Positions 26,820-35,511 of a DNA stretch of 60,212 nt are shown here, one piece after another. The stretch is from Gammaproteobacteria bacterium. Its GTDB lineage: Bacteria; Pseudomonadota; Gammaproteobacteria; Pseudomonadales; Azotimanducaceae. Both the position numbers and the translations under genes were made by a program. The stretch is from NCBI GenBank assembly GCA_003247835.1, contig QJYB01000060.1:1-60212 (forward strand), given 5' to 3'. Within the stretch, counting starts at the first letter, position 1. Each line of letters starts with the position of its first letter. The notes beneath the pieces are model-generated. The model ran no database searches and had not been told where the DNA came from. It worked only from the letters and a program-made list of their open reading frames with translations.

Positions 26820-26822
26820 TTA

Positions 26823-26850
26823 ACTGAGTGCTAAACTGCCGCAGCTCAGT
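26823..26850 (+). promoter_or_regulatory. inverted repeat in the rpoH leader
   Basis: ACTGAG (26823-26828) and CTCAGT (26845-26850) can pair around a 16-base loop, just upstream of the rpoH ribosome binding site GGAGG near 26857. It could be a leader hairpin or an operator. The stem is short, so this is tentative. Confidence 0.3.
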
Positions 26851-26867
26851 GTTACCGGAGGTATCAC

Positions 26868-27731
26868 ATGACGACGATGAACACGAACGTTCTCGCACTG
26901 GACGCCCTCGCGCCCGGTCGCGATCTGGACGCTTACGTCCAGACGATCAGCGCCTTTCCCGTGCTTTCGGCCGACGAGGAGAAAGCATTGGCGGAGCGTT
27001 TCTACTACGAGAACGATCTCGAGGCGGCGAGACAGCTGGTGCTTGCGCACCTTCGATTCGTCGTTCACCTGGCGAGGAGCTACCGGGGCTACGGTCTTCC
27101 GGAAGCAGACCTGATTCAGGAAGGCAACGTCGGACTCATGAAAGCGGTCAAACGGTTCAACCCCGAGGTGGGCGTGCGACTGGTTTCCTTTGCGGTGCAC
27201 TGGATCAAAGCGGAGATGCACGAGTTCATTCTGCGCAACTGGCGGATCGTGAAGGTCGCGACCACCAAGGCACAGCGCAAGCTGTTCTTCAATCTGCGCA
27301 GCTCGAAGAAACGTCTCGCCTGGCTGACCCGGGAGGAAACCCGGGCGGTGGCCGAGGAGCTCGGCGTATCCGAGCAGGAAGTGACGCGCATGGAGGGCCG
27401 GCTTGCCGCCAGCGACGTCACATTCGAGACGCCGGCTGATGGCGACGACGAGGTCGCCGGCACGGCCCCCATCCACTACCTAGAAGCGCCCGGAGCGGAT
27501 CCCGCCGATCTGGTGGAAGGTGATGACTGGCAGAGTGATTCCAGCGAGAAGCTGCACGTTGCGCTCACCGGGCTCGACGAGCGGAGCCGGGACGTGATCC
27601 AGCGACGCTGGCTCACCGACGACAAGACTACGCTGCAGGACCTGGCAGACGAGTACGGCGTATCCGCAGAGCGTATCCGGCAGATCGAAAAGAGCGCCAT
27701 GAAGAAGCTCAAGCTGGCTATTGCCGCCTGA
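26868..27731 (+). CDS. rpoH: heat-shock sigma factor RpoH (sigma-32)
   Basis: Alternative sigma factor for heat-shock genes; 287 aa. Region 2 has [20 protein letters not shown] and [20 protein letters not shown]. The RpoH box QRKLFFNLR is present and separates it from RpoD and RpoS. Region 4 has [21 protein letters not shown]. The ATG at 26868 is preceded by GGAGG. It follows ftsX, the conserved order, but has its own leader with a candidate promoter and hairpin. Confidence 0.97.
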   Translation: MTTMNTNVLALDALAPGRDLDAYVQTISAFPVLSADEEKALAERFYYENDLEAARQLVLAHLRFVVHLARSYRGYGLPEADLIQEGNVGLMKAVKRFNPEVGVRLVSFAVHWIKAEMHEFILRNWRIVKVATTKAQRKLFFNLRSSKKRLAWLTREETRAVAEELGVSEQEVTRMEGRLAASDVTFETPADGDDEVAGTAPIHYLEAPGADPADLVEGDDWQSDSSEKLHVALTGLDERSRDVIQRRWLTDDKTTLQDLADEYGVSAERIRQIEKSAMKKLKLAIAA

Positions 27732-27751
27732 GCAACAGTCAGCGAGTAAGA

Positions 27752-28129
27752 TTGTCCCGAGCCTGTATCATCGCCGGAGCCCTCTTCGGGGCGACCGGCG
27801 TGATGCTCGGTGCGTTCGGCGCGCATGGTCTCCGGTCTGCCCTGGATGACCGGTCTCTGGAGGTCTGGGAAACGGCCGTTCTCTATCAGCTTATCCACGC
27901 GCTCGCCCTGCTGGTCACCGGCACTATTGCCCGCTCCGCATCAACCAGGGCGCTGTCGATCACCGGCTCTGCGTTCGGACTGGGCATCGTGTTTTTTTCC
28001 GGCAGCCTGTATCTCCTCGCCCTCGATGGTCCCAGCCTGCTCGGTCCGGTGACGCCGCTGGGTGGCCTCTGCTTCATTGTCGGATGGTTCGCACTGGCCT
28101 GGAGCGCGTGGTCGACCCGGACCACATGA
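27752..28129 (+). CDS. DUF423 family inner-membrane protein
   Basis: A 125-residue hydrophobic protein with four predicted helices. GALFGATGVMLGAFGAHGLR at the N-terminus and YQLIHALALL are the DUF423 (YgdD-like) signature, and GGLCFIVGWFALAWSAW closes it. The start appears to be the TTG at 27752; no ATG fits the conserved N-terminus. The stop overlaps the trmB start as ATGA, so the two are probably translated together. Function unknown. Confidence 0.88.
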   Translation: MSRACIIAGALFGATGVMLGAFGAHGLRSALDDRSLEVWETAVLYQLIHALALLVTGTIARSASTRALSITGSAFGLGIVFFSGSLYLLALDGPSLLGPVTPLGGLCFIVGWFALAWSAWSTRTT

Positions 28130-28788
28130 CCACGCACCTGCGGCGACAGGGTCGAATGACACGTGGCCAGTCCCGGGCACTGGAAGCCTGGGCGTCCGAT
28201 TGGGTGATTCCGGAAACCGCACAGGGACCAGTGGACTGGACGTCACGCTTCTCCCGCAGGGCACCGCTGGGTGTGGAGATCGGGTTCGGCATGGGACAGG
28301 CCCTGCTCACCTGGGCCGAAACGGACCCCGGGATGAATCTGGTGGGCATCGATGTCTACCGTCCGGGCATCGGTGCGCTGCTGGCCGGACGCGCCGAGCG
28401 GGACATCGCACACCTCCTTGTCGTGGAGGGCGATGCGCGGGTCGTACTCGATCGCCTGTTCGCTACCGGGAGCATCCGGGAAGCGCGCATTTTCTTTCCG
28501 GATCCGTGGCCGAAAAAGCGCCACCATAAAAGAAGGCTCGTCAACGCCGCGTTCGTCCGCCTGTTGAGCGACCGGCTCGAGCCGGGTGGCCGTCTGCGGC
28601 TCGCCACCGACTGGGAGGATTACGCGGTCTGGATGCTGGGGGTTCTGGAGGCCGAAGGCACACTGTCGAACGAATCCGGAACGGGATATGCAGGGCGTTT
28701 TGCGGGGCGGGACATCACCCGGTTCGAGGCTCGCGGGCAACGCCTCGGTCATGGTGTGTGGGACCTGTCCTACATCAAGCAAGGCTGA
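28126..28788 (+). CDS. trmB: tRNA (guanine(46)-N(7))-methyltransferase
   Basis: SAM-dependent enzyme making m7G46 in tRNA; 220 aa from an ATG at 28126 that overlaps the DUF423 stop. The N-terminal RRQGRMTRGQSRALEAW and the SAM loop GVEIGFGMGQALL are present, with GIDVYRPGIGALL after them and the characteristic FPDPWPKKRHHKRRLV. It ends 12 bases before the hemW stop (convergent). Confidence 0.95.
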   Translation: MTTHLRRQGRMTRGQSRALEAWASDWVIPETAQGPVDWTSRFSRRAPLGVEIGFGMGQALLTWAETDPGMNLVGIDVYRPGIGALLAGRAERDIAHLLVVEGDARVVLDRLFATGSIREARIFFPDPWPKKRHHKRRLVNAAFVRLLSDRLEPGGRLRLATDWEDYAVWMLGVLEAEGTLSNESGTGYAGRFAGRDITRFEARGQRLGHGVWDLSYIKQG

Positions 28789-28800
28789 GTGCGGTGTGGT

Positions 28801-29916
28801 TCAGAGGTAGCCCTGGATCAGGCTGTCCAGCAGTGCGTAGCCGCGCGCAGTGGCTGCCAGGCGATCGGCTTCCAGCAGCCCGGCTTCGACCTGCCGGCTT
28901 CGTGTCGGTTCGAGCGTCTCCAGCGGCAGACCCGTCGCCTGGCTGAAATGTTCGGCGGCCACCCCCGCCTTGAGCCGCAGAGCATTCAACATGAACTCTG
29001 CCGGTAGTGCGTCCGCAGGGACCTCGTCCGTATCCGTCGATTCGGGATCGGCGAGATAGAGCCTCGGCTGATGGGCCTTGCGGGTACGCCGCACACCGGC
29101 GGGCGACGGCCCGGTCAGCTTGCCGTGGGCGCCCGCACCGGCGCCGAGATAGTCGCCGAAGGTCCAGTAGCCCAGATTGTGCCGGCAGACTCTGCCGTCC
29201 CGGGCGAAGGCGGACACCTCGTAACGCTCGAAACCGGCCCGCTCGAGGCAGGCGTATCCGGCCTCTTCCGTCGCCGCCAGCACGATATCGGCAGGCAGCG
29301 CCGGAGGCCGGCGCGCAAACTCCGTTTTAGGCTCCAGGGTGAGCTGATACCAGGACAGGTGCTCTGGTGCGAGGGCGATGGCGGTCTGCAGGTCGGTCAG
29401 CGCCTCGGACCGGGTCTGACCGGGCAGTCCGTACATCATGTCCAGATTCACGTTGTCGAAGCCGGCCCGGCGGGCCAGGTCGAAGCTCCTGGTGATGGCA
29501 TCGCGGTTGTGAATACGGCCGAGGGCGGCCAGATGCGTATTGCTGAAAGACTGAGCGCCCAGGGAGAGCCGGTTGATACCGGCCGATCGGTAGCCGGCCA
29601 GATCGCCATGCTCGGTCGTACCCGGATTGGCCTCCATGGTGACCTCCGCTCCGGCTTCGAGCCAGGGACGAAGGTAGTCGATCAGGATTGCGAAAGCGCC
29701 AGGCGGGAACAGGCTGGGTGTGCCACCGCCGAAGAAGACCGAGGAGATCCGCACCGCGCTCTGCGCAGCCAGCTGGGCCGACAGGTCACGAAGCAGTGCG
29801 TCGGTGTACGCCGCCACCGGCAGTTCGCCGCGGCCGGGGTGGGAGTTGAAATCACAGTACGGGCACTTCTTCACGCACCACGGAAAGTGAACGTAGAGGC
29901 CGATGCTCGAGCTCAT
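28801..29916 (-). CDS. hemW: radical SAM heme chaperone HemW
   Basis: A 371-residue radical SAM protein long annotated as oxygen-independent coproporphyrinogen oxidase-like, now regarded as a heme-binding chaperone. The cluster motif is CVKKCPYCDFNSHPG (CxxxCxxC). FFGGGTPSLF, EANPGTTEH, RLSLGAQSFSNTHLAALGR and DMMYGLPGQT match HemW. The final domain is the HemN C-terminal type. The start (ATG 29916) overlaps the rdgB stop by 4 nt. The cysteine that distinguishes true HemN is not at the N-terminus. Confidence 0.94.
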   Translation of the reverse strand: MSSSIGLYVHFPWCVKKCPYCDFNSHPGRGELPVAAYTDALLRDLSAQLAAQSAVRISSVFFGGGTPSLFPPGAFAILIDYLRPWLEAGAEVTMEANPGTTEHGDLAGYRSAGINRLSLGAQSFSNTHLAALGRIHNRDAITRSFDLARRAGFDNVNLDMMYGLPGQTRSEALTDLQTAIALAPEHLSWYQLTLEPKTEFARRPPALPADIVLAATEEAGYACLERAGFERYEVSAFARDGRVCRHNLGYWTFGDYLGAGAGAHGKLTGPSPAGVRRTRKAHQPRLYLADPESTDTDEVPADALPAEFMLNALRLKAGVAAEHFSQATGLPLETLEPTRSRQVEAGLLEADRLAATARGYALLDSLIQGYL

Positions 29917-30497
29917 CGTCGCTCGAGCAGGCGTCTCAGCTCGCTGACGGCCTGACCGCGATGGCTGACCCGGTTTTTGAGAGTCGGCTCGAGTTCGGCG
30001 GCGGTGCGCCCGTGCACCGGATCGAAGAAGTAGGGATCGTAGCCGAAACCATTTGAGCCCCGGGGTGTGGTGACGATGCGCCCGTCCCAACGGCCGCTGG
30101 CGATGAGCGGCGCCGGATCTTCGGGATGGGCCAGGTAGACGATCACGCAGTAGTAGTGGGCGCTGGTATCCGTCGTCCCGGCGAGCTTACGGAGCAGCTG
30201 TTCGTTGTTGTCCCTGTCACTGGCGTGAGCCCCCGCATACCGGGCGGATCGTACTCCCGGCGCACCGCGCAGGGCATCTACCACCAGGCCGGAATCGTCG
30301 GCGATGGCGCCGAGTCCCGACAGGCGACTCGCATGCCGGGCCTTGAGAAGCGCGTTTTCGACGAAGGTGCACGCCGTCTCCTCCGCCCCGTCGATACCGA
30401 GCTCATTCTGCTTCACCAGAGTAAAGCCGATCGGGGTCAGAAGAGCGTCGAGCTCCCTGAGCTTGCCGGCGTTGCCGCTGGCGAGGACGATCTTCAC
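29913..30497 (-). CDS. rdgB: RdgB/HAM1 family XTP/dITP pyrophosphatase
   Basis: House-cleaning enzyme that hydrolyses dITP, XTP and ITP; 194 aa. LASGNAGKLRELDALL, TFVENALLKARHAS, ADDSGLVVDALRGAPGVRSA and GSNGFGYDPYFF are the family motifs. It starts with GTG at 30497, in a GTGA overlap with the DUF4426 gene, and ends in an ATGA overlap with hemW. In this strain it belongs to a five-gene chain from metX. Confidence 0.96.
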   Translation of the reverse strand: MKIVLASGNAGKLRELDALLTPIGFTLVKQNELGIDGAEETACTFVENALLKARHASRLSGLGAIADDSGLVVDALRGAPGVRSARYAGAHASDRDNNEQLLRKLAGTTDTSAHYYCVIVYLAHPEDPAPLIASGRWDGRIVTTPRGSNGFGYDPYFFDPVHGRTAAELEPTLKNRVSHRGQAVSELRRLLERR

Positions 30498-30943
30498 GCG
30501 TCGTCCCAGAACATCTGCTGCTGGAAGCGGAGCTCACGCCGGACCCCATCGTCGGTGGTGATCGACACCGCGAAGCGCAGCGTCTCACGGTCCGTATGTT
30601 TGACCTCCGCCAGATAGTAGACGGCTTCTCCTTCGAGAACTTCTCTGAAGTCGAGCGGTGTGACCTGCCCCAGCAGATTGGTGACGGTGCCCTCGAGCAT
30701 CGCGCGGACCGGGCTGCCGCTGCCGTTCAGCACGGAAATGTTGAGCAGCGCCCGATCGCGACCACGGACGATCTGATAGCGCTCGGCGATCTCCGCGCTG
30801 AAGAACGTGGATTGAACCACCACGTAGTGGACGTCATAGGGGCCCAGTCGCTGCTTCTGCTCGGCCTGCAGGATCGCTGGCACGGTGGCGAGCATCAGCG
30901 TGATGACGGTTCGGAGCAGCAGTCGCGTGTACGGGTGTTTCAT
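30494..30943 (-). CDS. DUF4426 domain periplasmic protein
   Basis: A 149-residue exported protein with signal peptide (RLLLRTVITLMLATVPAILQA), cut before EQKQRLGPYDVHY. The GPYDVHYVVVQSTFFSAEIA region and FAVSITTDDGVRRELRFQQQ match DUF4426, which occurs almost always between metW and rdgB in gammaproteobacteria. The start is the ATG at 30943, overlapping the metW stop by 4 nt. Function unknown; beta-rich fold inferred from sequence pattern only. Confidence 0.85.
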   Translation of the reverse strand: MKHPYTRLLLRTVITLMLATVPAILQAEQKQRLGPYDVHYVVVQSTFFSAEIAERYQIVRGRDRALLNISVLNGSGSPVRAMLEGTVTNLLGQVTPLDFREVLEGEAVYYLAEVKHTDRETLRFAVSITTDDGVRRELRFQQQMFWDDA

Positions 30944-31539
30944 CGTTCGGGTCGTCCCAGACGGTAGAAGGCGAAGGTGCCGAAGAAATTCGGAAAGCGA
31001 TTGATCAACGGGCGGTTTGCGTGATCGGCATCCACCACGAACCGCTCGATGATATTGAGCTCGAGATCCTGGCAGAGGCGCTCGAAGTCGAGAAACGTGC
31101 ACAGGTGGATGTTCGGCGTATCGAACCAGCTGTGCGGCAGATGCTCGGAAACGGGCATTCTTCCGCGGGCGGTCAGATAGAGCCGGCAGCGCCAGTGACC
31201 GAAATTGGGAAAGGTGACGATACATTCCCGTCCGATACGGAGCATTTCGCGCAGCATCTCGACGGGTGCCCTCACCGACTGCAGGGTTTCCGTCATGACG
31301 ACCATATCGAAGCTGTCATCGGGAAAATTGGCGAGCCCCGCATCCAGATTCTGTTCGATCACGTTCACACCGTTCTTCACGCAGGTAGTGATCTTGACCG
31401 GATCGATCTCGAGCCCGTAGCCGTTCACCGACTTGTTGTCGCGAAGGTGGGCGAGCAGCTCTCCATCGCCGCAGCCCAGGTCCAGGACCCGCGCGCCCGG
31501 ATTGACCAGGTCCGCGATGATGGTGAGGTCAGCTCGCAC
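30940..31539 (-). CDS. metW: methionine biosynthesis protein MetW
   Basis: Methyltransferase-fold partner of MetX; 199 aa. The start is taken at the GTG at 31539 ([15 protein letters not shown]), the conserved N-terminus, inside the last 11 bases of met[17 protein letters not shown] is the SAM-site motif, and [21 protein letters not shown] and [13 protein letters not shown] are diagnostic. In other bacteria MetW is needed for full MetX activity. The ATGA at its end joins it to the DUF4426 gene. Confidence 0.95.
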   Translation of the reverse strand: MRADLTIIADLVNPGARVLDLGCGDGELLAHLRDNKSVNGYGLEIDPVKITTCVKNGVNVIEQNLDAGLANFPDDSFDMVVMTETLQSVRAPVEMLREMLRIGRECIVTFPNFGHWRCRLYLTARGRMPVSEHLPHSWFDTPNIHLCTFLDFERLCQDLELNIIERFVVDADHANRPLINRFPNFFGTFAFYRLGRPER

Positions 31540-32683
31540 CCGTCGTCTCCCGCGCCAGCCGGTCGAAGTATCCGCCGAGCACGTCGAAGTATCGGGGTAT
31601 CGGCAGCAGGAAGGCGTCATGTCCCTGATCCGATTCGATGACACAGCTCACCACGTTTCTGCGCGCGGTGATGAGCGCATCGGAAATCTCCTTGGAACGG
31701 GCGGCGGAAAAACGCCAGTCCGAGCTGAAGCTGATGATGCAGAAATCGCACCGGGTTCCTGAAAGGGCCGCGACCAGGTCGTCGTCGTATTCCGCAGCGG
31801 GATCGAAGTAGTCGAGTGCATAGGTCATCAGCAGATAGGTATTTGCGTCGAAACGCTTCGAGAACGAGCGGCCCTGGTAATGGAGATAGCTCTCCACCTG
31901 AAACTGCACATCACGACCCAGCCGGATGTCGCCGGATTTGATCTCCCGCCCGAACTTCCGGCGCATGCCGTCGTCGGACAGGTAGGTCACGTGCCCGACC
32001 ATACGCGCGAGCATCAGTCCCAGATCCGGGTTGGTGCCGCGGCTGCGGTAGTGGCCGCCGTGAAACTGGGGATCCGACAGGATCGCCTGGCGCGCGATCT
32101 CGTTGAATGCGATGTTCTGTGCCGAGAGCTTTGCGGCGGCAGCGATGAGTACGGCGGCGCCGATGCGATCGGGCTCGTCGATGGCCCACTGCATCGCCTG
32201 CATGCCGCCGAGACTGCCGCCGACCACTGCGGCGAAGCGGCGGATGCCGAGATGGTCCGCCAGCAGCACCTGGGCGCGGACCCAGTCCCTTACGGTCACC
32301 TTGGGGAAATCCGGCCCGTAGGGTTCACCGGTATCCGGATTGATGGACAGTGGTCCTGTAGAGCCATGGCAGCCGCCCAGGTTGTTCGGACAGACCACGA
32401 AGAACCGGTTCGTGTCGATGGGCTTACCCGGTCCGATGCAGGCGTCCCACCAGCCGGGTCGTTCGTCCGACCCGCTGTGATACCCGGCCGCGTGATGGTT
32501 GCCCGAGAGCGCGTGACAGACCAGCACGGCGTTGCTCATCGCCGCGTCTGGCGTGCCGTAGGTCTCGTAAACCAGCTCGAAGCCTGGAAGCGCTTCTCCG
32601 CACTGCAGGAGGAAGGACGCAGGGTGGCGGAAGAGCTGAGGTTCGACGATGCCTACGGAGGTGTCGGCCGCCGTCTGGCTCAT
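31529..32683 (-). CDS. metX: homoserine O-acyltransferase MetX
   Basis: First committed step of methionine synthesis, acylating homoserine; 384 aa, alpha/beta hydrolase fold. The nucleophile elbow is [12 protein letters not shown], and the acid and base are in SDWRFS and [21 protein letters not shown] and [14 protein letters not shown] are family motifs. MetX enzymes use acetyl-CoA or succinyl-CoA, and those paired with MetW in gammaproteobacteria have often been found to prefer succinyl-CoA; the sequence alone does not settle it here. It heads the chain metX-metW-DUF4426-rdgB-hemW behind the promoter at 32711-32740. Confidence 0.95.
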   Translation of the reverse strand: MSQTAADTSVGIVEPQLFRHPASFLLQCGEALPGFELVYETYGTPDAAMSNAVLVCHALSGNHHAAGYHSGSDERPGWWDACIGPGKPIDTNRFFVVCPNNLGGCHGSTGPLSINPDTGEPYGPDFPKVTVRDWVRAQVLLADHLGIRRFAAVVGGSLGGMQAMQWAIDEPDRIGAAVLIAAAAKLSAQNIAFNEIARQAILSDPQFHGGHYRSRGTNPDLGLMLARMVGHVTYLSDDGMRRKFGREIKSGDIRLGRDVQFQVESYLHYQGRSFSKRFDANTYLLMTYALDYFDPAAEYDDDLVAALSGTRCDFCIISFSSDWRFSAARSKEISDALITARRNVVSCVIESDQGHDAFLLPIPRYFDVLGGYFDRLARETTGAS

Positions 32684-32710
32684 GGTCTCGCGTGCAGAAG
32701 TGGGACGCGG

Positions 32711-32740
32711 AGTCTAATGAACTTGTCCCGGCGCCTTCAA
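32711..32740 (-). promoter_or_regulatory. candidate metX promoter with overlapping palindrome
   Basis: On the minus strand TTGAAG (32740-32735) and TAGACT (32716-32711) are 18 bases apart, a fair sigma-70 match about 30 bases before the metX ATG. The 13-base palindrome CGCCTTCAAGGCG at 32732-32744 overlaps the -35 box and could be an operator. Confidence 0.4.
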
Positions 32741-32763
32741 GGCGAGCGGCCAGCTGTCCGGAT

Positions 32764-33054
32764 TCAGCCCCGCCCGCTCTGTCCGCGTTCAGCGAGCGGT
32801 TCCGGTATCCGTCGGGGCGAGTCGATCCGTACGGTCTTCTCGCGGCTGCGCTCGCCGCGTTCGATGGTCACCGCGGATACCGACGTGCCGAACTCGGCAG
32901 CCAGGAACTTCTTGAGCCGGGCGTTGGCTTTGCCGTCTGTGGGTGCCGCGGTGAGGTGCACGACGAGCCGCTCGCCGCGCCAGTCTCCCCAGCCTTCGCG
33001 ACTCGCGCGCGGAATGACGCGGAGCAGTATCTCGAGGCTCTGTTCCGGGGTCAC
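32764..33054 (-). CDS. yggU: DUF167 family protein YggU
   Basis: A 96-residue small basic protein of the DUF167/UPF0235 family. ILLRVIPRASREGWGDWRGE and HLTAAPTDGKANARLKKFLA are the conserved blocks, with VTIERGERSREKTVRID after them. The C-terminal tail is rich in Arg, Pro and Glu and not conserved. It starts with GTG at 33054, 6 bases after the yggT stop. Molecular role unknown. Confidence 0.92.
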   Translation of the reverse strand: MTPEQSLEILLRVIPRASREGWGDWRGERLVVHLTAAPTDGKANARLKKFLAAEFGTSVSAVTIERGERSREKTVRIDSPRRIPEPLAERGQSGRG

Positions 33055-33060
33055 GCCGGC

Positions 33061-33603
33061 TCAGATGTAGAGTTGCGGCAGTATGCGCTCGATGACGCCG
33101 ATGAGCAGGAAGACGAGGATCGGCGAGAAGTCGAGCCCTCCCATGGGTGGAATCAGCCTGCGCGCCGGTGCGAGCAGCGGCTCCGTCAGCTGCTGGAGCA
33201 GCGTCAGTGCCGGGTGGTAGCTGCCAGGCGCGATGAAGCTGGCGATGATCATGATCAGAATGCCCCACCAGAACGCTTTGACGATGAACAGGAGCACGTT
33301 GATGCCGCTGTTGACGATCACCTGCAAAGCGGTCCCCGGAAAACGGCCACTGATGGCTGCAACGGCATAGACGAAGATCACCTGGGCGATGACGGCGGCC
33401 AGGAAGGCGGCGAAATCCAGGTTCCTGTAGCCGGGCAGCACCATACGCATCGGTTTGAGCACGGGATCGGTTGCCTTGACGATGCCCTGAGAGATGGGGT
33501 TGTAGAAGTCCACACGACAGGCCTGCAGCAGAAATCGGGCAACGAACAGCACCGTCACCGTCTGCAGCAGGAAGGTGGTGACGTAGAACAGCACTTCGCT
33601 CAT
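33061..33603 (-). CDS. yggT: YggT family membrane protein
   Basis: A 180-residue inner-membrane protein with two YGGT repeats, each of paired helices. DFYNPISQGIVKATDPVLKP and the later APARRLIPPMGGLDFSPILV are the repeat signatures, ending in FLLIGVIERIL. Family members have been linked to osmotic tolerance and division in other bacteria; the role here is unproven. Its ATG overlaps the proC stop by 4 nt. Confidence 0.93.
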   Translation of the reverse strand: MSEVLFYVTTFLLQTVTVLFVARFLLQACRVDFYNPISQGIVKATDPVLKPMRMVLPGYRNLDFAAFLAAVIAQVIFVYAVAAISGRFPGTALQVIVNSGINVLLFIVKAFWWGILIMIIASFIAPGSYHPALTLLQQLTEPLLAPARRLIPPMGGLDFSPILVFLLIGVIERILPQLYI

Positions 33604-34418
33604 GACTGGCCGAACTCCCTTGCGAGGCCTTGCGCGCGATCCCTGGCGGCATCCAGCGCTCGACGGATGATGGTTGCGGTGTCGGCGGCGTCCAGTGCGG
33701 CGATGGCGGCGGCCGTGGTGCCTCCCGGTGACGTGACGTTGGCTCGGAGTTCTGCAGGCGTCGACGTGCGCTCGCGGGCCATGAGGGCCGCACCATAGGC
33801 GGTCTCCAGCGTGAGTACCGTTGCCGTTTCCGCATCCAGTCCCTGTGAGATTCCCGTTTCGATCATGGCCTCCATCAGATAGAAGAAGTAGGCGGGCCCG
33901 CTGCCGGAGACCGCGGTGACGGCGTCGAGCTTGGCTTCCTCGTCGACCCAGAGCGTTCTGCCTGCTGCTGCCAGGATGGCCTCCGCGCGAGCGAGGCCCG
34001 CTTCGTCCACCGCCTCGTTGGCATGCAGCGCGGTGACACCCGCGCCGAGCAGTGCGGGCGTGTTGGGCATGCAGCGGACGATGGGCTGCGACCGCCGCGT
34101 CCAGGCAGCGATGGCCTCGATGGGTACGCCGGCGGCGATGGAGACGAGCAGCTGACCGGATTCCAGCGCCGGCAGCGCCTTCAGTACAGCGCCCAGTACC
34201 TGGGGTTTGACGGCCAGCACGATGGTGTCCGCCCCCGAAACGGCTGCGGCGTTGTCATCCGTGGTTCGGACACCGAGCTCAGCCAGAAGCTCGCGCTGAG
34301 CGGGCGCGGGATCGCTGGCGACAATGCGATCCGGATCCGCACCGGCGCCCAGCAGCCCCGTGATCAGGCTTCGCGCCATGTTGCCGCCGCCGATGAAGGC
34401 GATGGAGTCGTCCGTCAA
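33600..34418 (-). CDS. proC: pyrroline-5-carboxylate reductase
   Basis: Last step of proline synthesis, NADPH-dependent; 272 aa. The N-terminal Rossmann motif IAFIGGGNMA, the VKPQVLGAVL segment, RCMPNTPALLGAGVTAL and the signature LDAVTAVSGSGPAYFF are present, and VTSPGGTTAAAI is at the C-terminal end. It uses TTG at 34418. Upstream lies yggS, 48 bases away. yggS-proC-yggT-yggU is a conserved set. Confidence 0.96.
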   Translation of the reverse strand: MTDDSIAFIGGGNMARSLITGLLGAGADPDRIVASDPAPAQRELLAELGVRTTDDNAAAVSGADTIVLAVKPQVLGAVLKALPALESGQLLVSIAAGVPIEAIAAWTRRSQPIVRCMPNTPALLGAGVTALHANEAVDEAGLARAEAILAAAGRTLWVDEEAKLDAVTAVSGSGPAYFFYLMEAMIETGISQGLDAETATVLTLETAYGAALMARERTSTPAELRANVTSPGGTTAAAIAALDAADTATIIRRALDAARDRAQGLAREFGQS

Positions 34419-34466
34419 CTGAAGCTCCTCGGTTCCCTTTCGTTTTCTGTCCGCTGCACGCGCCGC

Positions 34467-35183
34467 TCATCCCCGCGAGCCGAAAATGGCGGTACCGATC
34501 CGGACCATGGTGGCGCCCGCACGAATTGCCGCAGGATAGTCGCCGCTCATACCCATGGACAGGGTATCCCAGCCCTCGGGCGCCCGACCGGCGAGGCTCT
34601 CGAAGCACTCACGCAGGCGATTGTAGCCTTCCAGCGGTGGCGTGCGGGGATCGAGGATCGTCATCAGACCGCGGGGAGACAGACGCTCGAGACCTTCGAG
34701 ACTGGTGAGCAGCGCGCCGGCGTCGGTCACCGGTACGCCGGCCTTGTTGGGATCTCCGTCCACGTTCACCTGCAGGCAGACGTTCAGCGGCGGCCCGTCC
34801 GGCCGCTGAGCGTTCAGCCGGCGAGCGACCTTCTCGCGGCTGACCGTGTGCACCCAGTGAAAGTGCCTGGCCACGTCGCGGGTCTTATTGGTCTGAATGG
34901 CGCCGATGAAATGCCAGACTGGCGCTGTCCCGGGCGCCTCCGCGATCTTCGCCACTTCCGCGATCTTGTCGACCGCTTCCTGGACGTAGTTCTCGCCGAA
35001 ATGAACCTGTCCTGCTGCCAGTGCCTCGACCACGGCCTGCGCCGGTTTGGTTTTCGACACGGCGATCAGCGTGACGTCCGCCGGATCGCGCCCGGCGGCA
35101 ATGGCGGCTTCCGTGATCTCCGTCCGGACACGCGCCAGATTTTCGCGGATGCTCTCCGTCACCGGCCGTCGCCAGGATCGCAT
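34467..35183 (-). CDS. yggS: YggS family pyridoxal phosphate homeostasis protein
   Basis: PLP-binding protein of alanine racemase fold, thought to buffer PLP and affect amino acid balance; 238 aa. The lysine is in LIAVSKTKPAQAV, with HFGENYVQEAVDK, WHFIGAIQTNK, LQVNVDGDPNKAG, LSMGMSGDYPAAI and the phosphate-binding VRIGTAIFG. The start may be the ATG at 35183 or the GTG at 35162 (VTESIREN), which fits the family better. Divergent from pilT. Confidence 0.95.
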   Translation of the reverse strand: MRSWRRPVTESIRENLARVRTEITEAAIAAGRDPADVTLIAVSKTKPAQAVVEALAAGQVHFGENYVQEAVDKIAEVAKIAEAPGTAPVWHFIGAIQTNKTRDVARHFHWVHTVSREKVARRLNAQRPDGPPLNVCLQVNVDGDPNKAGVPVTDAGALLTSLEGLERLSPRGLMTILDPRTPPLEGYNRLRECFESLAGRAPEGWDTLSMGMSGDYPAAIRAGATMVRIGTAIFGSRG

Positions 35184-35511
35184 CCGTGGCAGGACAGAGC
35201 GCAGACCCGGCCTGCGAACCGGGTCTCAATTCCAGCACGGATCGGGAAAGAGCGTGGTGAATCAGACACTTGGAGACTACTATAACTGCGGAAACCGGAA
35301 GAAGGATGACGGTTCGAAGCCCCTTCGGGTGGCTCTGCAGCGACGCCTCTCGAGCGGTCGTGGCCGTCCCTTCATCAGGGGCCATTTTGCCGCGGCCAGA
35401 TTGCCACGGCAATTTCCTTCCCGGATGCGAACAGACTCCGGGCACGACGCCCGACTCGTCCGGTACCGGCTGAGCCATCGCTAGATAGGGATCGCTAGAC
35501 AAGGATCGAGA
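35184..35511. other. yggS / pilT divergent spacer
   Basis: A 328-base spacer. On the plus strand a TATAAC at 35281-35286 could be a -10 element, with no clear -35. A hairpin with a TTCG tetraloop (stem about six pairs, 35318-35334) follows. Immediately before pilT are two 14-base direct repeats (35477-35490 and 35491-35504) beginning ATCGCTAGA; the second carries AAGG at 35501-35504, eight bases before the start codon. No convincing gene or RNA gene is seen. Confidence 0.45.

Noticed and set aside
35270-35473. 67-codon open frame in the yggS/pilT spacer
   Set aside because: No ribosome binding site, no recognisable motif and Pro/Ser/Thr-rich composition.
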